Source: Sequoia sempervirens (Eukaryota; Streptophyta; Pinopsida; Cupressales; Cupressaceae). Taken from it: a stretch of 64,000 bases of DNA. Under the pieces are notes generated by a model. It saw nothing but the letters and a program-made list of their open reading frames with translations. It did not search any database and had not been told where the DNA came from. The position numbers were made by a program, and so were the translations under genes. This document shows positions 23,407 through 34,708 of this stretch, piece after piece (position 1 is the first letter of the stretch; each line of letters starts with the position of its first letter). The stretch is from contig VDFB02275662.1 in assembly GCA_007258455.2 (NCBI GenBank), positions 1 to 64,000 on the forward strand. The letters are read 5' to 3'.

Positions 23407-24374
23407 TGAAGTACCCAAAATCTGCAATGTAAGACCACTTCAAATACTCATTAGAAATGTTAGTCTAAACACACAAATCTGCAAATACCTCCATGAAATA
23501 GAATATCTATGCTAAAGAAATACCACAAATAACAAAAACAGCATCAAGAAGACATTTTAAAAGCAAGATAAACACTTATTCCATGTTGGATTGGTGTCAC
23601 ATGTGCTAGTGACCCTTTCCCAATCCTTGATCAAAGCTCAAATGATAAAATGCAAATGGAGATGATGGATTGATGATGAACAAGATCAAATCTCAAATGA
23701 AGAGAGTAACCTTGCATGAAATTGTGAAGGATTTGCTTGAGGATGAAGCACCTATTTAAAGATTTTCAAAATGCTAAGAGTTGAAGAGGAACCAATGTGG
23801 GACTAAAGATTTTGCCAATGAGTTGAGGACACTTGTCATCATGTGATTAGTTGATGTATGTGCAAGATTTGGGAAGAGTGCCCAAGAGGGGGAAATTTGA
23901 ATTCAAATTTGCAATGAATGCTACGTTTGACCTTTGGAAGGGGACATGTAAGAGACATGTAAGGCCTCATAAATGCTCTGTTTGGTGTACATTTCCACTT
24001 GGGGGGAGATTCAAACTTGGAGAATATTCTTCCTTTATGCCAAGTTGAAAATAAAGATTTTGATAAATCAATTAATTGCAATTTCATGTGCAAGTGGCCA
24101 AATCTAGAGAATGCAAGTGGGTGAGATTAGCATTAGATCAGGATTAATTAGCTAGGATGATGATTAGGCTGATTTGACCACTTTGACTTGATTTAGGGAT
24201 TTAAATAAAATCAAAGGGAGATGAATGATGATATGAGATTTAATTAAATAAATGATTGATTTATTTAATCAAAGAGATGATAGGATCAAGTTTGATTAAG
24301 TTGATGAATTTACCCTGATGAATGGATGAGTGTGATTTTGATCAAATGCATAATGCTAATTTTGCGTGTCTACA
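23407..24374 (-). repeat. LTR of the young element (5' LTR, minus strand)
   Basis: 968 bp, matching 12556-13523 with four substitutions. It begins at 24374 on the minus strand with TGTAGACACGC. The TATA-like CTTTAAATAGG is at about 23756-23766, so transcription would run toward lower coordinates into the leader. Confidence 0.95.
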
Positions 24375-24379
24375 CCAAC
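24375..24379. repeat. 5-bp TSD (ccaac), right copy
   Basis: Matches 12551-12555. It marks the integration point of the young LTR element in the LINE 3' UTR. Confidence 0.9.
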
Positions 24380-24429
24380 CAACAACCAAACAACAACAAA
24401 CAAAAAACAACTAAAAAGAAAACATATTA

Positions 24430-25440
24430 CTTCATGTTATTTAAGGTGTTAGCCACCTTTAATTCCTGGTTGTAGTGTTGATTAAATAGGATCATTAGAT
24501 CATTTTTTTCCTCTTCAAAAGTTTTTTTCTTGCTACCATGGGTCTGAGCACTAGGTCCTTTGTCTTCCTCCAACAATAGCTTTTTTCCTTTTTATTTTTA
24601 ACCCTACTCCTTCATTTTTCTATTTCCAAGGATAACACTAGCCACCTTCTCCTCTTTAAGCTCATTTAACTTCTTCATAAGGATCCTCAGTGTTTCAACA
24701 CTGTTCCTAATTGATAATTGACTAATTTTTAGGAGATTCGTAATGTTTGAGTTAATCTCATGAATATTTTTTTCCATGTCCTACATGCGGCTTTCATAAT
24801 CATTTTTTAACTCATTGATGGTGTACTTAATAGCCACAACCCTATTCTTTAGCTCCTTGTACCTAGATGTAGAATGCTCACTCTCCTCATTAGAAACCTT
24901 CTCCTACAAACCACACACTTTTGAAAATAAATTTATTAATCTCCAAGAGAAACCATTTAGCCAGTTTGAAATAATCATCACACTCTCTCTAGATAACCTC
25001 AGGATGTCATAAATTTCCTCCCTATTAACATGTAGGTAAGATTAATATTTTGAAAGAGGGTGAATATTGGAAGCAATTGTGCTTTCTTTAGCAAGGTCTT
25101 TCTGAACCATGGCCATTCTTGTTTCACCAAAAATTACCTCCTCCCCCAATTTCTCCTTTCCTTTTTGATCTTCACCCCCACGAAAAATAGAGTGTTATTT
25201 TCCTCTCCTTTGATCTTTGGAACCCTCCTCCTCATCACTAGTTTGGGAACCCTCTGACCAAGATATTTCCTTATTGGCTTCTTTTAGGAGTGATTTTCAT
25301 TGAAGACACCTTTCTTTTCCTTTTATCTTTTTCATTTGAAGGATTATAAGATAACACTTCCTCAAAGTCATCCCCATCTTCATTTTCTTGCCATTCCTCG
25401 TCGTCATCTTCTTCAGGGGATTTAGAACTCATATCTAAGT
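24430..25440 (-). pseudogene. LINE extra block, part 2: basic-acidic-basic linker and coiled coil
   Basis: This continues the frame of the preceding block on the minus strand. First a basic patch (RSPKGKGRVKNK, 25500-25460), then an acidic run (SPEEDDDEEWQENEDGDD), then another basic patch (NEKDKRKRKVSSMKI) at about 25300. After frameshifts comes a helix-forming Glu/Lys/Leu/Asn-rich region from about 24960 to 24600 (YKELKNRVVAIKYTINELKN, ETLRILMKKLNELKEEK) typical of a coiled coil. Such a layout could serve oligomerisation or RNA binding, which is inference. Several stops are present. Confidence 0.5.
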
Positions 25441-25513
25441 ACTAAACAATCTTAGGTTTTTATTTATTCTTAACTCTACCCTTTCCTTTCGGAGACCTCA
25501 TAGGGTCTGGGCT

Positions 25514-26240
25514 TTAATTAACATATTCCATAATTAACATGACCAAAACCTCATGTAGAACTAGAATCTTTGGGTTTCTCAAATTTTCTTTCACAGAGAA
25601 ATCCAAAGAAGCAAGGAGATAAAATGGAAATGAAACAAGAAGTTTATGCCTAAAATAAGTTAGGAAATTAAAATGGACACCTAGAATAGTAATGTACTTA
25701 CCATTGAGACTGATATAATGCATTACAACCTCTGTTATCTCAACCCAAATGGGTTTGATGGAAAGCCTATCATAACCCCAAGAAGATAACTTCACCAACT
25801 TATCTCTCTTATTCCCTTAAAAAAATTGATTCAGATCTTCCTCATTGGATTTTATGTCTTTAAATAACTTTCTTCCATGCACATTAAGCTTGGTAATCTG
25901 CACAATGAAATCCTTTGAAATGATGAATTCCATTCCATTCACAAATATTTTTGTCTTTCCATCATTTGATAAAGAGTTTTGAAGCTTTACGATCATAACC
26001 ATGAAGCCTTTCCATATAGGGGTAAGAGCCCCCTCCTCCAGAATTCTCCATACCTTGGGATTTTTGTGAGTCCTATCACATGAGAGAGGCTCTACGCAAC
26101 TTCTATCACCCCATCTTTACCAAGCTAAATTATTGGTATGCACTCTTAGAAAATCCTTAACTCTAGGAATATACAAAAGGGAAAGAACCCCCTTTTTTAC
26201 CCATAAAATGTATAGGGAAACTAGGAATCATTAACTCCAC
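25514..26240 (-). pseudogene. LINE extra block, part 1: unrecognised globular domain downstream of RNase H
   Basis: The minus-strand frame is open from a TAA at about 26116 to 25514 except for one TAA at 25819-25817. Visible phrases are HKNPKVWRILEEGALTPIWK, VNGMEFIISKDFIVQI, SIKPIWVEITEVVMHYISL and LNGKYITILGVHF, then FLTYFRHK. The regular hydrophobic pattern and conserved-looking Trp, Gly and aromatic residues indicate a real protein once. I do not recognise a named family. It starts within about 15 bp of the RNase H stop codons, in a different frame, and lies inside the LINE's TSD-defined boundaries, so it is probably a third ORF or a C-terminal extension of ORF2. Confidence 0.55.
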
Positions 26241-26253
26241 ATCCCATCCTTCA

Positions 26254-26760
26254 TTATTTTTCATGTTGAATATTATTATTCAAGATGTAATAGGCTTCAA
26301 CGGGTATTGAAAAGTACTCATCCCATGATTTAATGGAATGGTTTCTAACTCCTTTGTTGGCTAAGAAATCAACCAATTGATTACCCTCGCGCAAGATATG
26401 AGATATCTTAACATGATCAAAGGAATTAATCATTCCTAAAGAGTCATATATCAATGAATCAATCAACTAGGTAGGGGGATTAGTTTTGTGTAGACATCTT
26501 ATGATATCAAGTGAGTCCCCTTAATCCATAATTTCTTAAATCCTCTATCAAAGGCCAATTTAATACCATTGAAAGTGATTTCCGCTTCAGATAGGTGATT
26601 TGTTTGAGTTCCCAATGGAAGTGTTGCCACTAAAATAAGCCTACCCTCCTCATATCTCAACACCCCCTCACACCCAACTAGCCCAAGATTTCCCTTAGCC
26701 ACCACCTCAAAGTTAATTTTTATCCACCCTTTTGGCGGTCTTCTCCAAAAAACATTTTCC
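26254..26760 (-). pseudogene. LINE ORF2, RNase H domain (decayed)
   Basis: Minus strand: PPKGWIKINFEVVAKGN, then LSEAEITFNGIKLAFDRG and HILREGNQLVDFLANKGV, matching the plant RNase H-like domain found in LINEs. The first catalytic Asp (normally NFDGA) reads Glu (NFEVV) and the Asp of the 'GDS' strand is missing (IKGTHL). A frameshift lies near 26500. It ends with two consecutive stops at 26256-26251. Confidence 0.85.
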
Positions 26761-26949
26761 TAGGGTGTTTTCATATTTTTTCGAGGATAATAATAAATAA
26801 ACCTTGAGATTCCATGTATCCGCTACGTAAAAGTCATATTTATAGATGGTAATTCTCTTTCCTTCCAACTTCTTATCATGCATCCTATCCAATTTTTTTT
26901 TGTTTTATAGCTCTTAATATTTTACTAAAGACAACATCCTCCTTAAGTT

Positions 26950-27300
26950 TCATATCTCTGAACACACAATTATTCCTCTCTTTTTGGAGCCCCTAGGCAA
27001 TATGAGGAGCCAAAAGGGACCATAGCACCTAAAGAGATGGATTAGCTGAAGGGAAAATTCATTGGTCCAAGAAATCCTTGAAAGTGTTAGAAAACAACCA
27101 TCCAAGATTCCACAGTGAGAGAAACATTCCCCAAATAGTTCTTGTGTAATTACAACCAAGGAAGATATGAAAGGTATATTCAGAGTTGCATTCACAAAGG
27201 GCACATATGTTGGGGCAAGCATACCCACACCTACATAAATTATCCATAGTCAAAACTTTATTCTGAACCATAACCTAGAAGTATATATTAATCTTAGGGA
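26950..27300 (-). pseudogene. LINE ORF2, zf-RVT zinc-binding region
   Basis: Minus strand contains CGYACPNICALC then HIFLGC and NYTRTIWGMF, the Cys/His spacing of the zf-RVT domain that follows RT in plant LINEs. It lies between the RT thumb and RNase H as expected. Confidence 0.8.
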
Positions 27301-27699
27301 TTAGCGAATGATTCTAAAGACCACTCCAAAAGGGAGGGGGATTTGGCTTATCCATCAACATGCCAAAAAACAAAGCCACCGATAACTTCCCATTTGTAGA
27401 GGGATATCATATTAACTTATCAGATTTGGGTAAGGAGGGGATATGGATCCAGGAAATAAACAATTGGAGTTCTTCTAAGGATGGATCAACATTCTTTAAA
27501 TCCCTCCATCTCCCATCTTGGATGTAGTCAACAACCCAACAACAAAAGGATATAATACAAGTATCTTTCATTGGACTAGAGCCCAATGAATATTCTTGAG
27601 TGGCTCTTTATCACACCATGCATCATCTCAAATTTTTTTTTTTCTTTCGTCTTAAAGAAGCCAATGAGTTCCTTCCTTAAGAACCTTCCTAGAAAGAAG

Positions 27700-29646
27700 A
27701 ATGTTCTTCTAGAACCAGGAGCTATCTAGGACATTATCAACATCCAAAATTTCTCTAAAATTATTGTAATAAAAAAGGTATTATTATTCAAAATGGTCGA
27801 ACAACCAATATCATCATAGATAAGTCTGCAAGAATTTTTTGATAAAAGCGCCAAGTTGAGAGCTCTAATTTTCCTGATTCCCAAATTTCCCCACTTCTTC
27901 AGTCTATGCACACAATCCCAAATCACCAACAAAATTCTTTTTTTTTCCTCCATACCAACCCAAAGGAATCACTTTTGGATTTGTTCAAACTTTTCCTCAA
28001 ATTTAGTCAAAACTTTAAATAGGATCATGGCATAGATTGGTAAATTTTAAAGGGATGCTTTAATAAGTTGCAATTTACTAGCTTGGGTGAGTAAGGCCCC
28101 TTTCCAACCTACTAACTTGGAGTTGAATCAATCCAAAAATCCAAGGAAAAAAGAGTTAGGAATATTATTCCCACATAGAAAAAGGCACAGATAGGAAGAG
28201 GGAAGACTTCCCAAATTACAATTTAAAATTGTAGCGAGCTTGAGTTGAAGCTGACCATTGATATTGAGGAATAAAATGTTACTTTTGAGAATACTAATAA
28301 GTTTCCCTAATGCCTTTTCATATCCACCTAAGATAGTTTTAATATTCTTAACTTCCTTGATTGAAGCTTCTCCTATGATGACAATATCATCAACAAATTG
28401 TTGATGAGAATGCATAAGACAAAGAGAGGAAGGTCTGACGCCTTTCAAAGAACCTTAAAACACTTCCTTCTGAATACTTATACCCATGATTTAGCCAAAA
28501 TAATAAAAAGGAAAGGAGAAATTGGGTCCCCTTACTGAAGTCTTCTAGCGATTTTAAAGAAAGGAGATGGTGAACCATTAACCAACACAAAGAAATAAGG
28601 AGTGGAAACTAGCTGGTTGGTAAGCTCTACAAATTTACTTCCAAAACCAAACCTTCAGAGCACCTTGGATGAGAAGCCCTAGTTGAATTTTTCATAAGCT
28701 TTAACTAAATCCAACTTTAGAAAGAAACCAACCTTCTTTCTTACTGAGAGAGAATAATTTCATGGACTATGATAATGGAATCTAAGATCGTTCATCTACA
28801 AACAAAACCATTATTTTTCCTAGAGATCAGTTGAGGAAGAACAAATTACAATTTGATCACTAGGACTTTAGAAAAGATTTAATAAATAGAATTACATAGG
28901 ATAATAGGCTTGAATTTCCCAAAAGACTTAGCACTAGGCTCCTTCATCACCAAAACAAGGAACACAAAATTTAGCTCTTTCAAATTTTTTTTGCTGCCAA
29001 AAAATTCCTTGGTAGCATTCACCACATCCTTTTCCACAATATCCCAAAAGGCTTGAAAGAAGAGAAGTGGGAAACCATCTAGACTAGGGGCCTTATTCCC
29101 TTCAAACAAGAAAATATATGACTTAATTTCCTCCTTTAAAGAGATGTTGGTTAACTTTCTATTTTTCTTTTCAAAAATAATATTTGGGATGACCCCCAAA
29201 AACTTATCCTCATTGAATTGATCAAAGACCAAGTCACTAGAAAATAGATTAGAAAAGTAATCTAAAGCATCTCTATGTATATCATCAATGTCTTCTAACA
29301 TAGAGTTGTTAGCTTGGATGGATTTGATCCTATTTGCAGCTTTATGCTTCATAGAGGATAGATGAAAGAATTTAGTATTCTGATCTCCACTCTTAAGCCA
29401 AATAGCCCTAGACCTTTGCTTCCAAAATCCTTCTTCCTTGGAAATAATTTCAGGAAGTTGAGATAGTAGATTAATTTCTTGCATTTGAAGAGCATGGTCC
29501 ATCCCATTAATTTGGATTTCTTGTTGAACCTCATCCAAGCATTTCACTACAAATTTTTTAATCTGGAAAATTTGACCGAAGGTCTCTTTATTCCATTTGT
29601 GGATCATTTTTTTGATAAAGGAAAGTTTCTTGGCTACTCTAAACAT
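27700..29646 (-). pseudogene. LINE ORF2, reverse transcriptase (broken)
   Basis: Starts with the typical linker (WLKSGDQNTKFFHLSSMKHK, about 29400), then LFEGNKAPSLDGFPLLFFQ (the 'NKAPGPDG' region) and MKEPSAKSFGKFKPIILCN. After stops, the catalytic box reads FVDDIVI at about 28383-28396, keeping both Asp. The thumb shows NLGIRKIRALNLALLSK (about 27840). At least four interruptions separate these blocks. Confidence 0.9.
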
Positions 29647-29670
29647 AGCACTTCCATCAAATTTGACCTG

Positions 29671-30290
29671 TCACCACCTCTTTAGATAGTCCTTAAGATC
29701 ATGGTGTCTTAGCCACATGGATTCAAATATGAGAGGAAGCCTTTTCTTTTTACCCAACTTATCAATTGAGAGTGAAATAGGATAGTGATTAGAACCACAA
29801 TGGGTTAGGGTAGAGAGAGCACAAGAGTAGTTTGAGAACCAATCGATAGAAACAAGGGCCCTGTCGAACTTGACTTGAATGAGATATACACCTAACCTCA
29901 TGTTATACAACATATATGAAGAACCCTGCAAATCAAGATAAAAAATCACATTATCATTAATAAACTCCATCATATTCGATCGACTATCCAAGGGGATTTG
30001 GGATCCACCCAATTTTTCATTATCCTTAAGTGGAGTGTTGAATTCTCCCATAAGCAACAAAGAAAAATGTAGGAAAGAAGGTCATAGAGAACCTAAATTA
30101 TTCCACAACTGCTTTCTAGCTTTCTTCAAACTAGGAGCATAGACATTTGCAATGACCCATGATGTGTCATCCATTAAATAGAAAAATAAAGTATCTACAC
30201 AATTTTCTTTTACATTAAGAGAAATTCCTTTAACCATTCTTGGGTTCTAGAAGGTAGCTATCCCCCCGAATCCCCATACAAGATGAACCC
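29671..30290 (-). pseudogene. LINE ORF2, endonuclease domain
   Basis: Minus strand: GGIATF*NPRMVKGISL, SWVIANVYAPSLKKARKQLW, then LLLMGEFNTPLKDNEKLGG (the GDFN box with Asp to Glu) and HCGSNHYPISLSID (the SDHxP box with Asp to Asn). This is the exonuclease-endonuclease-phosphatase fold endonuclease of LINEs. Two catalytic positions are altered and one stop is present. Confidence 0.85.
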
Positions 30291-30569
30291 ATGAAACCCA
30301 CAATCCTTAAAAAGTAGTTCTTTAATTTTTCAATCTTCTCATGTTGCATATTAGTTTCTTATATTAGTAAGATATCCGGTTTATAGTCCTGATGATATTT
30401 CTCGGGAGGTCATGTTTGTGAACATGATTAATCCCCTTGATATTCCATTAGATTATCTTCATTTAAATTTATATGATGTGCTCTTCAAGCACATATCAAA
30501 GAGAGTTTTCATAACTCCCTCAATAATGTCCTTGCTTTTCATTTCTCTATTTTTTTGGGAGGGGGGTCT

Positions 30570-32098
30570 ACCTTGTCCCCTTTGTTCAGAGCCACAGTAA
30601 AAAAAATTCATATTTCTTGTCACCATTCATTTAGGGCAAGGAGAGGAATGAAGTGAATTCTTCTTGTTTCTTCCTTTCACTACAATGAAGGGATCTTCCC
30701 TAAGAGAAAGCGAGTCCTCATTACCCAAAATTATTCCAGCCTTAGAAATCTTACTCAAAGGAGAGAACCTAGACACACCATAATTGACCAAATTCTTTAT
30801 AGACTTCAGGGAATGGGGAGAAACCTCAATTTTAACCGGAAAGGATACACTCCCATCCTCGATGATCAAGTCAAAAACACCATGTTCGCCCCTTGGATAG
30901 GAGAAGAAGGTTGAAGGTCCAAGACTTATTGCTTTAGAGCCTCAATCCCATACTCCTTAGGGTCTAAGACCTATTTCTTTAGATCCTCATTCCCATTCTC
31001 CTCAAGAATTTGTGATGAAGTTTCTTTAGGCTTTCCTTCCTTTGCCTTCCAAATAGTGGGATTAAAGTTCTAAAACTTGGATGGATTTTTTTTTTCCTAA
31101 TTTCCAATCTTCTTACAATGGAAGAAAACAAAAGGAATAGTTTCAAACTCCAACATCTGCTTCCAAACCCCAATTTTAGACTTTAACAAGACTGATTTTG
31201 GTAAGTTGGCATTTTGATCCACAATGACACAAATTCTAGCATAAACTAGATATCTCCTTGAAATGGTCATTTCATCTATAGATACTAGCTAACCAAAGGT
31301 GCTAGCAATACCCTTGAAGAATTCTTTATCCCAATATTCCATGGGGAGACTAGGAAGTCTTATCCAAACTGAGTTAGAGTTTAAAAACATTTAGAGAGGT
31401 CTAATCCTAGTTCCCATGGCTTCAATGATAACGTATATTTACTAATGAGCCAAGGGCCCTTCAAGATAATACTCCCCATACCCTCCTTAGAAGAGAAGAA
31501 GAAAGAAAATAATCCTTTGAATATAGCTATAATAACCACATGGCCTTTCAGGTTCCATTTTTTGTTAGCCCAAGATCTCACCACATCTATGTTTGATCTT
31601 GGACCCAATAATTTTCCAACTAAAGAGAACTAAATAAGAGAGATTATTTTTTGAAAAAGATAATTTGGAATTGAGATAGTGAACTCACCTGAGATCATAT
31701 TAGAGGCTACTTGAATTGGGATGTTGAGATTTTCCCTTTTTGTTTGGAACCAAATAAGTTTGTCCATCGAGAGATGGGCCTATCACAAGACACCTCGATA
31801 CTTTTTTGACCTTCAACACACAAACCCACACCATTATCCTTAAAACCTGGGGGTGAAGATGAGCCTTCTAGGTTAGGGTGTACCAACACGTCCTCCTTCC
31901 CTAACACAACCAAGGATTCTACTTGAATATTGTCAACAAGGCCCATCACTGGGCCCTCACATCCTGGCTAATGGAGATTTACCACCGATTCAGTAACCAC
32001 TCAACCATCAGACAACCTGCTCCCCACAACACCTTTTGCACATTTGAAATTCAAATATGATTTTCTCGCTTCTCCACTAACACTATTTTCCTCCATAA
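30570..32098 (-). pseudogene. LINE ORF1 (DUF4283-like RNA-binding protein), broken
   Basis: The first ATG lies 39 bp from the LINE 5' end (MEENSVSGEARKSYLNFKCAK). After stops come 31608-31381 (VVRSWANKKWNLKGHVVIIA ... GSIILKGPWLISKYTLSL), the hallmark DUF4283 pattern of plant LINE ORF1, and then a basic, low-complexity tail to about 30627. No intact zinc knuckle was seen. The short 5' UTR supports this copy being 5'-complete. Confidence 0.75.
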
Positions 32099-32137
32099 TG
32101 TCCCTTCTCAAATATTGTTATTGAGATTTTGTTTCCA

Positions 32138-32151
32138 TCTTCTTAATAGTT
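32138..32151. repeat. Target-site duplication of the minus-strand LINE (right copy)
   Basis: tcttcttaatagtt, identical to 12456-12469, directly at the LINE 5' end. Confidence 0.85.
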
Positions 32152-32369
32152 AATCCATAACTCAATTTTATTTTATTATGACAAGATAATAAGAATTATT
32201 ATTACTACACTAGTTTCCATTTCCTAAAATGGTTGAGGGTTCTATATCTACAAATAAAAAACCAAAAAATCATGGGCTCATACCATTATAATTCCTTATA
32301 CAATAATATTATAGAAGCCTAGATGACTAATATTGAATTGTAAAAGTTGTACTCCTAAAAATTTTGGGA

Positions 32370-32720
32370 TGGCTTAGTTATTGATGTTTCTAGAGGGATT
32401 TTTATCATTTAGAATCCTTGTAGACTACATATTTATTTGGTTGCATCTTCTCCCTATTGCTTACCTTGGAAGTTTAAATCTTTTCAAGAAAACATTACAT
32501 CTTTTATATAAACATGTATGGTCCAAATAACCCAATTCATAAGGGAAAAACTTGGGATAACCTTTTTGTCCTTATTTCCTCTTGGGTAGGTAAGAAATTT
32601 TTCCTTGGAGGTCACTTCAATGAGACAGTTAGTCCCATTTTCTCTCAAATGTGTATTCATAAAATGGTGGAGAGCAATGGGCTAATTCATAATAAAGAGA
32701 AATTTGTTTTTATTATTTAG
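32370..32720 (+). pseudogene. LINE endonuclease fragment (separate element, plus strand)
   Basis: Plus strand frames give RGIFII*NPC, INMYGPNNPIHKGKTWDNLF and KKFFLGGHFNETVSP, the N(V/M)YGP and GGDFN(A/E)T boxes of a LINE endonuclease with Asp to His in the second. It belongs to a different, truncated LINE into whose vicinity the minus-strand LINE inserted. Nothing of its RT remains. Confidence 0.65.
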
Positions 32721-34054
32721 GATTTACTAAGTGAAGTGGGGTATTCCTTGAGGTCATTTAAAGGAAAATTAATAAATTATTAAAATCCAATATAGGCCCT
32801 TAGTAATCACAACTAATGTATTTTGAACTTTTAATCCATCACCAAGTTCATGCCAAAATTAGTTGCAACTAGATGTACAATGCCTCTATTAGATAGATAA
32901 TAACATCCTTACAAATGCACTAAGAGAAAAATAATTTGAAAATCCTACATGTGAGCCCCCTTATGATTTGCATACACATGTATAAAATATACACAATACT
33001 AGAAAGACTATGAATGTCAATTATTTTTATGCTCATAAAATGTTTAGCATGAGTTGTATTGTTCAGTGATTAAATCGTGTAAAACTTGAACTACTCTTAC
33101 ACTATAAGGGAAAAACAAGTAAGACATAAATTTGAATATTTTATGATCTTTCACTGTCAAGAACAATTCCTATCCACTAGGCAATAGAATTGGTTCTTGC
33201 AAGAAGAATCAAATAGTGCAAGCATGGAATAAAAATAGATATAGGTTTGCATATGCATAATTTCATAATATCAAGGATTATGTAGATAGTTGGTCTACTT
33301 CAAGAATTATTTATCAATCAAACATATCCCATTTTTATTGAAGATAAAGTAAATAAAAATATTTATAATCTATTTAGTGTTGTACCACTAACTTCCCTTC
33401 AACATAATCAAGCCAACAAATATGGTTAGATAAAATTCATAGAACACTCATGATATATCCTTATATAACCCCGATAATGATGAAGGTATTACCTAGGGGC
33501 TCCTCTTCATGAAATATATTCTATATAATCATATGTGACACGTTTGTTCCCTTGAAAAATAAATATATACATTATTTGATGCCCTAGAACACATTTAGGA
33601 AGATCCTTGTACATGAGTGGCTCAATGACTAACATTTATTCATCTTAAAACCATATATATAAATACAACTCTCCTTTTAGTTCTAAGGGCATATACAAAC
33701 ATAAAAAATAAGACAAACAAGTACAAGCCCCATCATTGTCAATACACAATTATAGACACTAAGAAATACACTTACACAACAAATGAAATGCTTCTTGGAT
33801 CAAATTTAAATTACATAGGAGCAAGGGAGAAAGTCTCCCACATTAATGCAAGTGATCAAAAAAAATCAAAGGATTATAAGGGTAATACCTAGTGGGCTTC
33901 TCTTCGTGCATCATATTAGTATTTTGACTCATGTAGCCCATAGCAAGTTGCAACAATAGTCCCATGCTCATAAATCAAATAGTGACCAAAGGAGTCTAAG
34001 AGAAAAAAAAAATAGATGCTCATTGATGAAATTTATGCCTCAAAGGAATAAGGG
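32721..34054. other. AT-rich non-coding stretch
   Basis: No gene visible. A diverged pair (ggtattacctaggggctcct near 33485 and ggtaatacctagtgggcttc near 33881) hints at an old duplication about 395 bp apart. Confidence 0.45.
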
Positions 34055-34708
34055 TGTTAGGAAAAGGATGTTGTACACCTTGCACAAGAAAGGATTATTT
34101 TAATTATGTAAAATATATATTTATTTGTGGTGCATCTTTAGGAGATGTGTTTAACCACATTAAATGTTTATTTGGGTCCAATTGTAAATTTTTATATGAC
34201 ATTGGTTAGATATTTTATGTGTGTGGGGTACACACGAGAAACATATTTAATATCGAGAAAAAATAGTACCATAAATTAAATTTTTGGGTCAATGGATTTG
34301 TGTACTAATGGTTTTGAGGTATGTGGTTTTAACTAACCACTTAGTTTTTTGTGTGAGCTTGATTCTATAAAAGTGAGCACGTGTTTAGTGATTGGCTAGT
34401 TTGAGGGATATCATTTGTATTGAGCTCTATTATTGAGTGCATATGCGAAGAATGGCATGGGATGTGTGGTTACAAGGTTCCCCATTATGCTTGGATGCAT
34501 GGAGGATACATTGGAGGAGCTTGATATTTCAAAATTATTCATGAAGGCTCTATAAGTTTATTGTAATATTTTTATTATTGAATAATAAATTGTGTTTAGA
34601 TGATTTGGAGGTTATGTTTTTCTCTCTTGAAGGTTCTCCTATGGAATATTTTGTGTAATATTGTGGTATGTCTTTGATCTTTGCATTATGATTATTTTGT
34701 AATCTTGT
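34055..34708 (+). repeat. Probable LTR remnant or solo LTR
   Basis: Starts TGTTAGG and carries an LTR-like promoter and polyadenylation layout: TATAAAA at 34366-34372 and AATAAA-type signals near 34580. It stops where the gypsy LTR begins at 34709. There is no primer-binding site after it and no paired copy in the window. Confidence 0.4.

Larger units (their letters stand above)
12556..24374 (-). mobile_element. Young, apparently non-autonomous LTR retrotransposon (11.8 kb, minus strand)
   Basis: Two 968-bp LTRs, 5-bp TSD, a polypurine tract next to the left LTR and a primer-binding-like site next to the right LTR all give a minus-strand orientation. The 9.9-kb interior has a roughly 4-kb leader (19431-23406), one long ORF (16593-19430 with one in-frame stop) and a 3-kb GAT/TTGATTTT-rich 3' region (13538-16590). 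I found no protease, RT, RNase H or integrase motif. Size and make-up fit a LARD-like element mobilised in trans. It inserted into the 3' UTR of the LINE. The Ty3/gypsy-type terminus TGTAGACAC is shared with the LTR at 34709. Confidence 0.9.
24375..32137 (-). mobile_element. Full-length LINE (non-LTR retrotransposon), main part, minus strand
   Basis: 5' end at 32137, next to TSD copy 32138-32151. The 3' end lies beyond the nested LTR element at 12470. Order on the minus strand: ORF1 with a DUF4283-like domain, apurinic-type endonuclease, reverse transcriptase, zf-RVT, RNase H, and then an extra coding block (24430-26240) before the 3' UTR. Total about 7.85 kb without the nested insertion. Many stops and frameshifts mean it is dead. 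The TSD proves that one retrotransposition event carried the whole length, or that later insertions lie within it. Confidence 0.85.
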
